Made by a program: the position numbers and the translations under genes
Origin: JAQTNP01 sp964616145
GTDB lineage: Bacteria; Patescibacteriota; Minisyncoccia; Minisyncoccales; PEYH01
NCBI GenBank assembly: GCA_964616145.1
Contig: CAZTRD010000047.1
Span: 1 to 5,859, forward strand
Reading direction: 5' to 3'
Length of the DNA: 5,859 nucleotides
In this document: piece by piece, positions 1-4,599 of the stretch
How the letters are laid out: each line of letters opens with the position of its first letter
Numbering within the stretch: the stretch's first letter is position 1
Notes under the pieces: model-generated
Database searches by the model: none
Told to the model about the DNA's origin: nothing
The model's input: the letters and a program-made list of their open reading frames with translations, nothing else

Positions 1-52
1 AGAATCTCTCTTTTCCAAAGAGAAGGCGGCAGTTCGATTCTGCTCACCCGCT
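1..52 (+). tRNA. tRNA-Gly (anticodon TCC), 5' end outside window
   Basis: This is the 3' two thirds of a glycine tRNA. The anticodon stem is TCTCT (7-11) paired with AGAGA (19-23), around a 7-base loop with T33 at 13, anticodon TCC at 14-16 and A37 at 17. A four-base variable loop (24-27) follows. The T arm has GGCAG (28-32), loop TTCGATT (33-39) and CTGCT (40-44), with one G-T wobble. The 3' acceptor strand is CACCCGC (45-51), with T at 52 as discriminator. Its expected partner GCGGGTG, usual for bacterial tRNA-Gly, lies before the window. CCA is not encoded (TCAAG follows), so it must be added after transcription. The tRNA reads GGA/GGG codons. Its 3' end is a plausible integration landmark for the accessory genes that follow. 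Confidence 0.93.
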
Positions 53-56
53 CAAG

Positions 57-88
57 AAAAAACAGGGGAAAAGATCTCTTGTTTTTTT
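57..88 (+). terminator. Rho-independent terminator of the tRNA-Gly transcript
   Basis: An A-rich left arm with CAGGGGA (57-69) pairs with TCTCTTG plus a T run (75-87). Two G-T wobbles and a short AAAGA loop are included, and the hairpin ends in seven T. It begins five bases after the tRNA discriminator base, where a tRNA terminator is expected. Confidence 0.7.
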
Positions 89-110
89 ATTTCTTCGATT
101 TTCGTATTTA

Positions 111-147
111 GGATTTTCCTTACGGAAGGTGAACAATGTTAGAATCT
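111..147. repeat. Dispersed intergenic repeat, copy A (diverged)
   Basis: This is the most diverged member of a repeat family found at five places in the window. Read on the plus strand, it shares GTGAACAATGTTAGAA with copy B and keeps the preceding CGGAAG/CCG-type block in altered form (TTACGGAAG). It lies between the tRNA terminator and the end of the small membrane reading frame. No coding or promoter role is evident. Confidence 0.55.
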
Positions 148-336
148 CTATTTGAATAAATCTATTGAATCATAACATTCCGCTCTAGTCTGCGGATCGT
201 TTATTCTTTCACATACCCTTTCTATGGGGAGCCTACGATTTTGAAATATAAAAACTATTAACCAAAATATTATCAGGATCATAATGGCTGTAATTACATA
301 AAAAACAATCTCTTTAATAATTTTTTGCTCATGTCT
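148..336 (-). pseudogene. Small membrane-anchor protein, probably frameshifted near its start
   Basis: The minus strand is open from 336 to a TAG at 148-150. It reads as a lysine-rich start, a strongly hydrophobic helix of about 22 residues (IVFYVITAIMILIIFWLIVF) and a short charged tail with two cysteines (ERVCERINDPQTRAECYD). The frame has no ATG, GTG or TTG before the helix; its first ATG (280-282) is inside it and would leave 44 residues. An ATG at 330-332 is in another frame. One extra A in the six-A run that follows would join it to this frame and give a normal 61-residue protein beginning MSKKIIKEIV. So this may be a one-base frameshift, a homopolymer sequencing error or a slippage site. 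The layout, a short basic N-terminus, one helix and a cysteine-containing tail, resembles the protein at 4600-4908. Function is unknown. Confidence 0.45.
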
Positions 337-357
337 TCATTTTACAACGAAATCACC

Positions 358-404
358 ATAAGGCGACTTTACTTTTGCTCCGCATCGTGAACAATGTTAG
401 AACT
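358..404. repeat. Dispersed intergenic repeat, copy B
   Basis: On the plus strand this copy begins with 18 bases (ATAAGGCGACTTTACTTT, 358-375) identical to the start of copy C at 1081-1098. It continues TGCTCCGCATCGTGAACAAT and GTTAGAAC. It lies downstream of the terminator of the minus-strand phosphatase gene and upstream of the small membrane reading frame. Both its flanks are non-coding. Confidence 0.75.
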
Positions 405-500
405 ATTATCCAGAGGCAAGAGAAGTATATCTATATTCCTGACTTGAGAAATTACTTGTAATTATATTACCCCACCATGCTACTCACTATAGTTTACTAT

Positions 501-552
501 AAAAACAGAAGAGCCCGGATGAAGCTTATTCGGACGCTTCTGTTCCGGGCCC
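501..552 (-). terminator. Rho-independent terminator of the HAD phosphatase gene
   Basis: On the minus strand GGGCCCGGA (552-544) pairs with TCCGGGCTC (519-511). An inner GAAGC/GCTTC stem extends the hairpin, and TTCTG then five T (505-501) follow. The last codons and the TAA stop (526-528) lie inside the hairpin. A second, mutually exclusive pairing, CAGAAG (542-537) with CTTCTG (511-506), directly precedes the same T run. Confidence 0.8.
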
Positions 553-969
553 AAAGAACTCCTCAGCTGGTATGAACTGGCAACCAGCTGCCTCTGCCGC
601 TCCTTTGTCGAAGTGACTATCTCCAACGAAGATAGTCGACTCCGGTCCGAAACCGAACTCATCCATCAACTCCAGCAGCATAGCAGGACTCGGTTTCTTG
701 CGTGGCGGCACAACAGCGAATCGGTAGGTCGTAATACCTAGTGTTCTGCAAACCCATCGTAGATGGTTGTGAACTTTGGCAATCGTTAGACGACCCGGCC
801 GATTTTTGATCGCCCCCCCTTGATTGGTAGCGATAGCCAGCACATGGCCTTGCTTTCGCAAGTCGTGACAAGCTTGCTCCACACCAGGGAAGAGGAATCG
901 CTCGAATGGGTCTATGCTATCCAGCCTATCTGGAGCAAGAGTCCCATCGAGATCGAAAATGATGAGCAT
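526..969 (-). CDS. HAD superfamily subfamily IIIA phosphatase
   Basis: This 147-residue protein has all four HAD motifs. Motif I is FDLDGTL, with nucleophile D6 and acid/base D8. Motif II is T48 in IATNQ. Motif III is the lysine pair K91-K92 in PPRKKPSP. Motif IV is GDSHFDKGAA, with D117 and D121 for magnesium. The hydrolytic mechanism on phosphate esters is therefore intact. Length, the TNQGG segment and the RKKPSP turn place it near subfamily IIIA (histidinol-phosphate, heptose-bisphosphate and polynucleotide phosphatases). It lacks the zinc-binding cysteine cluster typical of GmhB, so the substrate is open. The start is supported by AAGGA nine to thirteen bases upstream of ATG and a good promoter beyond. 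The gene is a self-contained unit with its own terminator. G+C is above half, against roughly one third around it, which suggests separate acquisition. Confidence 0.88.
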   Translation of the reverse strand: MLIIFDLDGTLAPDRLDSIDPFERFLFPGVEQACHDLRKQGHVLAIATNQGGAIKNRPGRLTIAKVHNHLRWVCRTLGITTYRFAVVPPRKKPSPAMLLELMDEFGFGPESTIFVGDSHFDKGAAEAAGCQFIPAEEFFGPGTEASE

Positions 970-990
970 GGCTCACTTCCTTCTATCAAT

Positions 991-1019
991 ATTATATCAT
1001 ATTATTAGTATTATTGCAA
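991..1019 (-). promoter_or_regulatory. Sigma70-type promoter of the HAD phosphatase gene
   Basis: On the minus strand TTGCAA (1019-1014) is followed by exactly 17 bases and a perfect TATAAT (996-991). TG one base before the -10 makes it an extended -10. The start site would fall near 984, giving a leader of about 15 bases that carries the AGAAGGA ribosome-binding site. Confidence 0.75.
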
Positions 1020-1080
1020 ACTTACTTGACTTCCATCTTAATCAAAGATTCTAAACCTTTCTAGAAGCCAAAAATAGCCA

Positions 1081-1139
1081 ATAAGGCGACTTTACTTTAG
1101 TTTGAAATCTGCTCCGGAAAGTGGATGATGTTTGTATCT
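1081..1139. repeat. Dispersed intergenic repeat, copy C (left part, interrupted by IS110)
   Basis: The first 18 bases equal copy B. An 11-base insertion (AGTTTGAAATC) then precedes CTGCTCCGGAAAGTGGATGA and TGTT, the family core. After TGTATCT the sequence becomes IS110 left end. The expected continuation, AGAACCTGTTTGGGATA, is found just after the IS110 right end at 2360, matching the AGACCTGTTTAGTATA of copy D. The transposon therefore split this copy or inserted at its edge. Confidence 0.7.
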
Positions 1140-1141
1140 TG

Positions 1142-1147
1142 TATATA
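1142..1147 (+). promoter_or_regulatory. -10 half of the bridge-RNA promoter, completed only at the circular junction
   Basis: TATATA lies two bases into the left end after the CT core. In the integrated state the hexamer 17 bases upstream is AAGTGG, not a -35. In an excised circle the right end supplies TTGACT (2339-2344) at exactly 17 bp. Transcription would then start near 1154 and run through the guide loops. Confidence 0.72.
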
Positions 1148-1153
1148 GGGAAA

Positions 1154-1335
1154 GGTCGGATAAAATGAAAGCCGGAGAGTGACCACGACGACGTTTGGGT
1201 ATTGAGCCCACTGTTCTAGCATGTGATATCTCCGGTTTTCATTAGCAATCTATTGTAGGTTGAGAACAAAGTCTCAGATAACCCACAAGCCAATTGTATG
1301 ATAACAAAAAGAGATATCTTTAACAATCTCTCCAT
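1154..1335 (+). ncRNA. Candidate IS110 bridge RNA (target loop then donor loop)
   Basis: A 15-bp stem with a single G-U (1164-1178 with 1229-1243) closes a large internal loop capped by TGGG/CCCA (1196-1199/1207-1210). This is the proposed target-binding loop. Its 3' side has GTTCTAG (1213-1219), the exact complement of CTAGAAC at the right core and flank (2358-2364). A second unit follows: GCAAT/ATTGT outer stem (1245-1249/1293-1297) and TGAGA/TCTCA apical stem (1261-1265/1272-1276). This is the proposed donor-binding loop. Its 5' side has ATTGTAGGT (1252-1260), identical to the last nine bases of the right end (2349-2357). Its 3' side has ACAAG (1285-1289), the complement of core plus left end (1138-1142). 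A weak hairpin (1310-1315/1326-1331) before a pyrimidine tract may end the RNA. Start and end are inferred. The order and roughly 180-base size agree with what is described for IS621-type bridge RNAs. Confidence 0.78.
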
Positions 1336-1384
1336 TTCTTTCTTCTCTCTTCTTTCTTTTAACACATAATTAAAGGATAAGGAT

Positions 1385-2335
1385 ATGATTCTTGGTTTTG
1401 ATGTTTCAAAAGATGAATTAGTTGCTGTTTTGATAGATAGGAGAGGGGAGGTAAAGGGAAACTGGGTAATAGAAAATAGCAAAGAAAAGATTAATGAGTT
1501 TTTGGATGAGATTGTTCTTACGCATCCTGGGATAACAATGGGAAGCGAAGCCACTGGAGAATATCATAATATACTGGCTAAGGAGTGCTTGAAAAGGAAT
1601 ATTGTTTTCCATCTGTTAAATCCCATTGTAACTAAGCAATTTACTAGAGCTACTGTAAGGAAAAGGAAGACAGATCTAATAGATGCTCATATCATTGCTA
1701 AATGCATTCTTCAGGGAGAGGGTAATGTGATAGATAGAAGCATATTTAATGGAAATAAGGCAATATTAAGAACAGCAACCCAGTTAACAAGACTAGCTGT
1801 TACTCTTAAGCATATAGGTAATAGGTTTAGAGAGCACTATCCTGAGATGTTAGATGTAGAAGAAGAGATAAATAAGATGTATGTAAATGTAAAGAAAGGA
1901 ATAAAGGTATTGCAGGATAAGGGGATAAGGGAGGTAGATAAGGAATTGGTTAAGCTTTTGAGCTCCATTCCTGGCATAGGGAAAACATTGTCTTGTGTGT
2001 TTGTATCTGAAATAGGAGAGATTAATAGGTTCAAGAATGTTAAGGCCTTGGTAGCATATGCAGGATTAGATCCAAGGATAAGACAATCAGGATATACTCT
2101 AAAAAGGAATACTAGACTAACTAAGAGAGGATCTCCATATCTTAGGAGAGCTGCATATCTATCAGCATCTATTGCTCAAAGACATGATGAACAATTAAAG
2201 GAATATTACTTAAAGAAAAGGGGTGAAGGAAAGAGGTATAAGGAGGCTACTATAGCTAATGCCAGACACATACTAGCTAGAATCTATGCTGTATTAAAAA
2301 GAAGGACACCATATGTAGCTATGGTGGATAACTAA
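1385..2335 (+). CDS. IS110-family transposase (bridge-RNA-guided serine/DEDD recombinase)
   Basis: This 316-residue protein has the two-domain layout of the family. The N-terminal RuvC-like domain supplies the DEDD residues: D6 in GFDVSK, E55 in GSEATGEYH, and D97 and D100 in RKTDLIDAHIIAK. A helical linker (about 125-185) is followed by the C-terminal transposase domain. That domain begins LLSSIPGIGKTL (191-202) and contains VAYAGLDPRIRQSG, in which S235 is the likely catalytic serine, and then the TKRGSPYLRRAAYLSA block (246-261). All family-defining residues are present and the frame is intact, so an active enzyme is expected. Known IS110 enzymes excise the element as a circle and insert it at a site chosen by the bridge RNA. 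The ATG is preceded by AAAGGATAAGG, a good ribosome-binding site. A pyrimidine tract (about 1328-1360) separates the gene from the RNA region. Confidence 0.96.
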   Translation: MILGFDVSKDELVAVLIDRRGEVKGNWVIENSKEKINEFLDEIVLTHPGITMGSEATGEYHNILAKECLKRNIVFHLLNPIVTKQFTRATVRKRKTDLIDAHIIAKCILQGEGNVIDRSIFNGNKAILRTATQLTRLAVTLKHIGNRFREHYPEMLDVEEEINKMYVNVKKGIKVLQDKGIREVDKELVKLLSSIPGIGKTLSCVFVSEIGEINRFKNVKALVAYAGLDPRIRQSGYTLKRNTRLTKRGSPYLRRAAYLSASIAQRHDEQLKEYYLKKRGEGKRYKEATIANARHILARIYAVLKRRTPYVAMVDN

Positions 2336-2338
2336 GTA

Positions 2339-2344
2339 TTGACT
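2339..2344 (+). promoter_or_regulatory. -35 half of the bridge-RNA promoter, in the IS110 right end
   Basis: TTGACT lies four bases after the transposase stop codon. In the integrated element no -10 faces it at the right distance inside the IS. When the right end is joined to the left end across the CT core, 13 + 2 + 2 = 17 bases separate it from TATATA (1142-1147). Confidence 0.72.
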
Positions 2345-2357
2345 CAAGATTGTAGGT

Positions 2358-2378
2358 CTAGAACCTGTTTGGGATAGT
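2358..2378. repeat. Right flank of IS110 resembling the rest of repeat copy C
   Basis: After the core CT, the sequence AGAACCTGTTTGGGATAG resembles AGACCTGTTTAGTATA in copy D (5132-5147). It also resembles AGAAC in copy B. This is the part missing from copy C on the left side of the element. Confidence 0.55.
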
Positions 2379-2418
2379 TAGAAGAAAAAAGTCATCAATA
2401 TTTATTCACCATGGTTAT

Positions 2419-2440
2419 TTCAAAATATAAGTATTTTGAA
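2419..2440 (-). terminator. AT-rich hairpin just after the membrane protein gene
   Basis: TTCAAAATA (2419-2427) and TATTTTGAA (2432-2440) form a perfect 9-bp inverted repeat with a TAAG loop. It lies eight bases beyond the stop codon of the minus-strand gene. No clean T run follows on the minus strand, so it may be a weak terminator or an RNA-end stabiliser. Confidence 0.4.
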
Positions 2441-2447
2441 TATAGAA

Positions 2448-2840
2448 CTATGGGAGCCTTGGTAAATTTGGTAATTTTGGCAAATTAATTTTAGGCAACT
2501 TTGGTAAATTAACATTAGGCATATAGTGCCCTGACGTAGTGTTATTATACGTAATATTAGAATATATATACATGCTGAGCATCGCTGCTCCTATAAGCAA
2601 TACGATGATTCCTAATATTATAAATGCTTTTTTATGTCTCTTTATGAAATTTATGATACGTATGGGACGATAACCCTGTAATATTATCATCAATATGATA
2701 AGGAAAACAAGAATGCCACAAGCCTTCAAAATAGCGGTGTATCTATCGCTATACTCAACCTCAAAGAGAATAAAAAATACTATTAATCCACCTATAAACA
2801 ATATGCTTTTTTGTAGCCAAGTTTCTATTATTTTGCCCAT
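2448..2840 (-). CDS. Three-helix membrane protein with proline-rich repeat tail
   Basis: Counting from the ATG at 2840, this is a 130-residue protein. It has three hydrophobic segments: about 9-26 (SILFIGGLIVFFILF), 38-54 (ACGILVFLIILMIILQG) and 75-95 (AFIILGIIVLLIGAAMLSMY). The basic loop RPIRIINFIKRHKK is likely cytoplasmic. The last 25 residues are a proline/leucine repeat, LPKLP-KINLPKLPNLPRLP, probably extended and outside the membrane. An in-frame ATG at 2870 would add ten residues (MGGFCGKINH). I prefer 2840 because a TTGACA and an extended -10 (TGGTAAAAT) occupy that region, so the longer start would lie upstream of the transcript. No family is recognised. It is transcribed divergently from the toxin-like gene at 3000, and its base composition matches the AT-rich background. 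Confidence 0.65.
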   Translation of the reverse strand: MGKIIETWLQKSILFIGGLIVFFILFEVEYSDRYTAILKACGILVFLIILMIILQGYRPIRIINFIKRHKKAFIILGIIVLLIGAAMLSMYIYSNITYNNTTSGHYMPNVNLPKLPKINLPKLPNLPRLP

Positions 2841-2847
2841 ATGATTT

Positions 2848-2880
2848 ATTTTACCACAAAAACCGCCCATTGACTGTCAA
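2848..2880 (-). promoter_or_regulatory. Possible extended -10 promoter of the membrane protein gene
   Basis: On the minus strand TTGACA (2880-2875) and TGGTAAAAT (-10 at 2853-2848) are present, but 21 bp apart, which is longer than ideal. The extended -10 may suffice. Transcription would begin near 2841, at the preferred ATG, giving an almost leaderless mRNA. That would explain the absence of a ribosome-binding site. Confidence 0.4.
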
Positions 2881-2915
2881 TTATGTTCCGTAGCTTGAAC
2901 ACAAAAACACAACGC

Positions 2916-2944
2916 TTGACACCATCTTATACAAGATACATAAT
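2916..2944 (+). promoter_or_regulatory. Sigma70-type promoter of the toxin-like operon
   Basis: A perfect TTGACA (2916-2921), 17 bases, then CATAAT (2939-2944), which matches five of six -10 positions. The start site would fall near 2951, leaving a leader of about 49 bases. The leader contains GCGAGGAA and a short ATG-started frame (2984) overlapping the gene start. Confidence 0.72.
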
Positions 2945-2999
2945 AGAAATTGAGATCACTTTTTGCGAGGAATAAACCTGCTTATGAAAACCAATATTC

Positions 3000-3380
3000 A
3001 TGGAAACACGACCGGATGGTTCTTTTTGTTTCTATCAGAAGAAAGGGCCAATTTTTATATTCCATAAAAAGAATTATGATGCGCACTGTTCAAAACACCA
3101 ATTTTTGGAAAAGGACGGATTTTTGAATCAACTAGAGGAAGTGCTATTTCATCCGGATGTCATTACACAAGGGTTAACGAAGGAGCTTAAAATACATTAT
3201 AAGGTCACGAAATCAAATAATATTTGGGTATATGTGATGAAAGTTCCTGTCATGTGTTATCGCAAAAATAATAAAGAAACATGTTTTATTAAAACCGTTT
3301 ATGAAATAGTCGGTTTCAATGATCAAATTATTCATCCAATAGAAAAAAGAATATGGGAAAATTCAAAATCACGAATTTAA
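3000..3380 (+). CDS. Toxin-like small nuclease candidate (PBECR/RelE-like pattern)
   Basis: This 126-residue soluble basic protein shows the general pattern of small barnase/EndoU/ColicinE5/RelE-like (PBECR-type) nucleases. It has a strand followed by an HCSKHQF box (H29, H33) and a helix ending EEVLFHPDVITQG (46-58). Then comes a strand with IHYKV (65-69), the strand VYVMKVPV (77-84) and a final CFIKTVYEI (95-103). The candidate active residues are H29, H33, Y67, K81, K98 and Y101. The assignment rests on pattern memory and is not certain; a related domain of unknown function is the main alternative. The gene overlaps the next by 28 bases and shares its promoter, as toxin-antitoxin pairs often do. 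The start at 3000 lacks a close ribosome-binding site. An ATG at 2984 in another frame gives only 27 codons, so the start is somewhat uncertain. Confidence 0.62.
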   Translation: METRPDGSFCFYQKKGPIFIFHKKNYDAHCSKHQFLEKDGFLNQLEEVLFHPDVITQGLTKELKIHYKVTKSNNIWVYVMKVPVMCYRKNNKETCFIKTVYEIVGFNDQIIHPIEKRIWENSKSRI

Positions 3381-3793
3381 TAAATGGTTTGGCTAAGATG
3401 GCCATAAAGAATAAGTGGATAAAAACATATGACGAAGATTTGGATTATTTTTGTTGGAGTAAAGATAATTTATCCGCAGAAACTAAGGCAATTAAAATCT
3501 CCCAGGAAGTTTTATTGTATCTTAACCACAAAGGGATAATAGAAGGATTAGGAGTAGAGTATATGAGAAATAATTTCATGGAACATAATCCTCGTTATAA
3601 CGATTTGACGAAATTTTTTACTAAAGAAATCGACGAAGGAATTTTCACTATCCCTCCGGCGCAAGAAAAAAAGACTCAAGATAAATTTGAGATGTTTATT
3701 GGAGATTTAACAAAAGATATATACCAGGAAAATTGGGAAAACAAGAGAACTCCCGAGGATTTAGAAAAATTATTATCTGTTGCGATTAAATAA
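3353..3793 (+). CDS. Partner of the toxin-like gene, possible antitoxin
   Basis: This 146-residue soluble acidic protein has no membrane segment and no family I recognise. It is probably helical: TNLINGLAKMAIKNKWI near the N-terminus, DYFCWSKDNLSAETKAIKISQEVLLYLNHKG in the middle, and EDLEKLLSVAIK at the end. Its ATG lies inside the 3' end of the upstream gene (28-base overlap, other frame). Translation is therefore probably coupled. A purine run, GAAAAAAGAA, precedes the ATG, but no classical ribosome-binding site. By position, size and opposite charge to the basic upstream protein, it could be the cognate antitoxin, or alternatively a second effector domain. A strong terminator follows 18 bases after the stop, so the two genes form one complete operon. 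Confidence 0.7.
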   Translation: MGKFKITNLINGLAKMAIKNKWIKTYDEDLDYFCWSKDNLSAETKAIKISQEVLLYLNHKGIIEGLGVEYMRNNFMEHNPRYNDLTKFFTKEIDEGIFTIPPAQEKKTQDKFEMFIGDLTKDIYQENWENKRTPEDLEKLLSVAIK

Positions 3794-3811
3794 TAGCTAA
3801 TCAAAACGAAG

Positions 3812-3835
3812 AAAAGGCCCATTAATGGGCCTTTT
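3812..3835. terminator. Bidirectional terminator, 24-bp perfect palindrome
   Basis: AAAAGGCCCATT followed by its exact reverse complement AATGGGCCTTTT. It lies between the convergent genes ending at 3793 (plus) and 3921 (minus), and gives a GC-core hairpin with a T run on either strand. Confidence 0.85.
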
Positions 3836-3920
3836 GGTTTAGAACCATACAGATTAATTCGAAAGCATTATGTAAAACTACGTCAAAGCATATTTTGCAT
3901 CTCAGAAAACAGAATATTTA

Positions 3921-4595
3921 TTAAGCATCAGTTTTAGACTTTTTACCATAAACGATATAGATCAATCCCATAAAATATGTAATCTGTGAGAAGAGTGAAA
4001 AAAGATAGGTTAGTATCAAAGCGCATATTGTGCCCTCTAAATAAAACATAAAATTACGTCTATAGGATATAATATTCCCAGAGTAGCAATTGATATCTGC
4101 ACCGATAAAACAGTATCTTTTTTCTGTATCTTCTTGCAATGTTTTTTTTAAAAAATCAACCAGTTCAGTCCTATCTCTTTGATAAGAAATGGAATTCAAT
4201 ATCTCTGGGTGTTGATCTTTGATAAGTTTATCTGCCACATCTTCTAAATGATTTTCTATTTTTGGATTGCAAAAGGCCTTTTTCTCTAATGTATAATCTG
4301 ATACGTACGTGATCTTATTATTTTCCAAGCAACCAAATTTGTAATTTTGTTTCAAAAATAATGGAACCGTATTTATCATAGATTCTTCACTACTCTTTGA
4401 AAAATCACGAAGGTTATTTTTGATTGTAATATTAAATGCTCGCTCCTGAATAATTAAATACGATACAAATATAGCGATAGCAAGAAAAGCTATCGTGCTT
4501 ATACTATATATGACAACAGCAAAACGATGCCACCATTTTTCTTGCAAAAATGGGTATTTTTTAATGAATGGGAAAATGATTTTTAAAATTTTCAT
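3921..4595 (-). CDS. Two-helix membrane protein with extracytoplasmic cysteine domain
   Basis: This 224-residue protein has a basic N-terminus (MKILKIIFPFIKKYPF), a first helix at about 27-49 and a second hydrophobic stretch at about 183-216. The C-terminal end, GKKSKTDA, is basic. Between the helices is a domain of about 130 residues with four cysteines (C89, C109, C162, C170). Two disulfides are possible if this domain lies outside the membrane, as the positive-inside rule suggests. The cysteine pairs sit in FGCLENN, AFCNPK and RYCFIGADINCYSG. I recognise no family. The gene follows the smaller membrane-anchored gene with only four bases between stop and ATG. It has no ribosome-binding site of its own, so translational coupling is likely. 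It ends toward the shared terminator at 3812-3835. Confidence 0.75.
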   Translation of the reverse strand: MKILKIIFPFIKKYPFLQEKWWHRFAVVIYSISTIAFLAIAIFVSYLIIQERAFNITIKNNLRDFSKSSEESMINTVPLFLKQNYKFGCLENNKITYVSDYTLEKKAFCNPKIENHLEDVADKLIKDQHPEILNSISYQRDRTELVDFLKKTLQEDTEKRYCFIGADINCYSGNIISYRRNFMFYLEGTICALILTYLFSLFSQITYFMGLIYIVYGKKSKTDA

Positions 4596-4599
4596 AAAA

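Larger units (their letters stand above)
1138..2357 (+). mobile_element. Complete IS110-family insertion sequence (1220 bp, CT core)
   Basis: The element has a 247-base left non-coding end, one transposase gene and a right end of about 22 bases. It lacks terminal inverted repeats, as is usual for IS110. The ends are set by a CT dinucleotide present at 1138-1139 and again at 2358-2359, just outside the right end. Four observations converge on this boundary. The candidate bridge RNA carries a copy of the nine bases before the right core. It also carries the complement of CTTGT at the left core and the complement of CTAGAAC across the right core. Finally, right end joined to left end gives TTGACT-17 bp-TATATA. 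Outside the element the flanks rejoin into a member of the local repeat family. The long left end containing the RNA matches the IS110 group rather than the IS1111 group. The element looks intact and potentially active. Confidence 0.88.

Noticed and set aside
148..340. Recoding of TGA (as in some CPR lineages) to explain the small membrane frame
   Set aside because: Reading through the TGA at 337-339 does not lead to a start codon, and the other genes use TAA and TAG stops without internal TGA that would support recoding.
480..1008. Frames overlapping the HAD gene (480-662 and 659-871 minus, 820-1008 plus)
   Set aside because: The HAD frame carries all catalytic motifs, the promoter and the ribosome-binding site; the others have none.
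1216..1612. Minus-strand frames at 1216-1554 and 1418-1612
   Set aside because: They are antisense to the IS110 transposase and bridge-RNA region, whose family motifs and structure are unmistakable.
2883..2905. A possible sixth repeat copy (TGTTCCGTAGCTTGAACACA) between the divergent genes
   Set aside because: It resembles copy B over about 18 positions but lacks the ATGTT-AGAnC part, and chance similarity in AT-rich DNA cannot be excluded.
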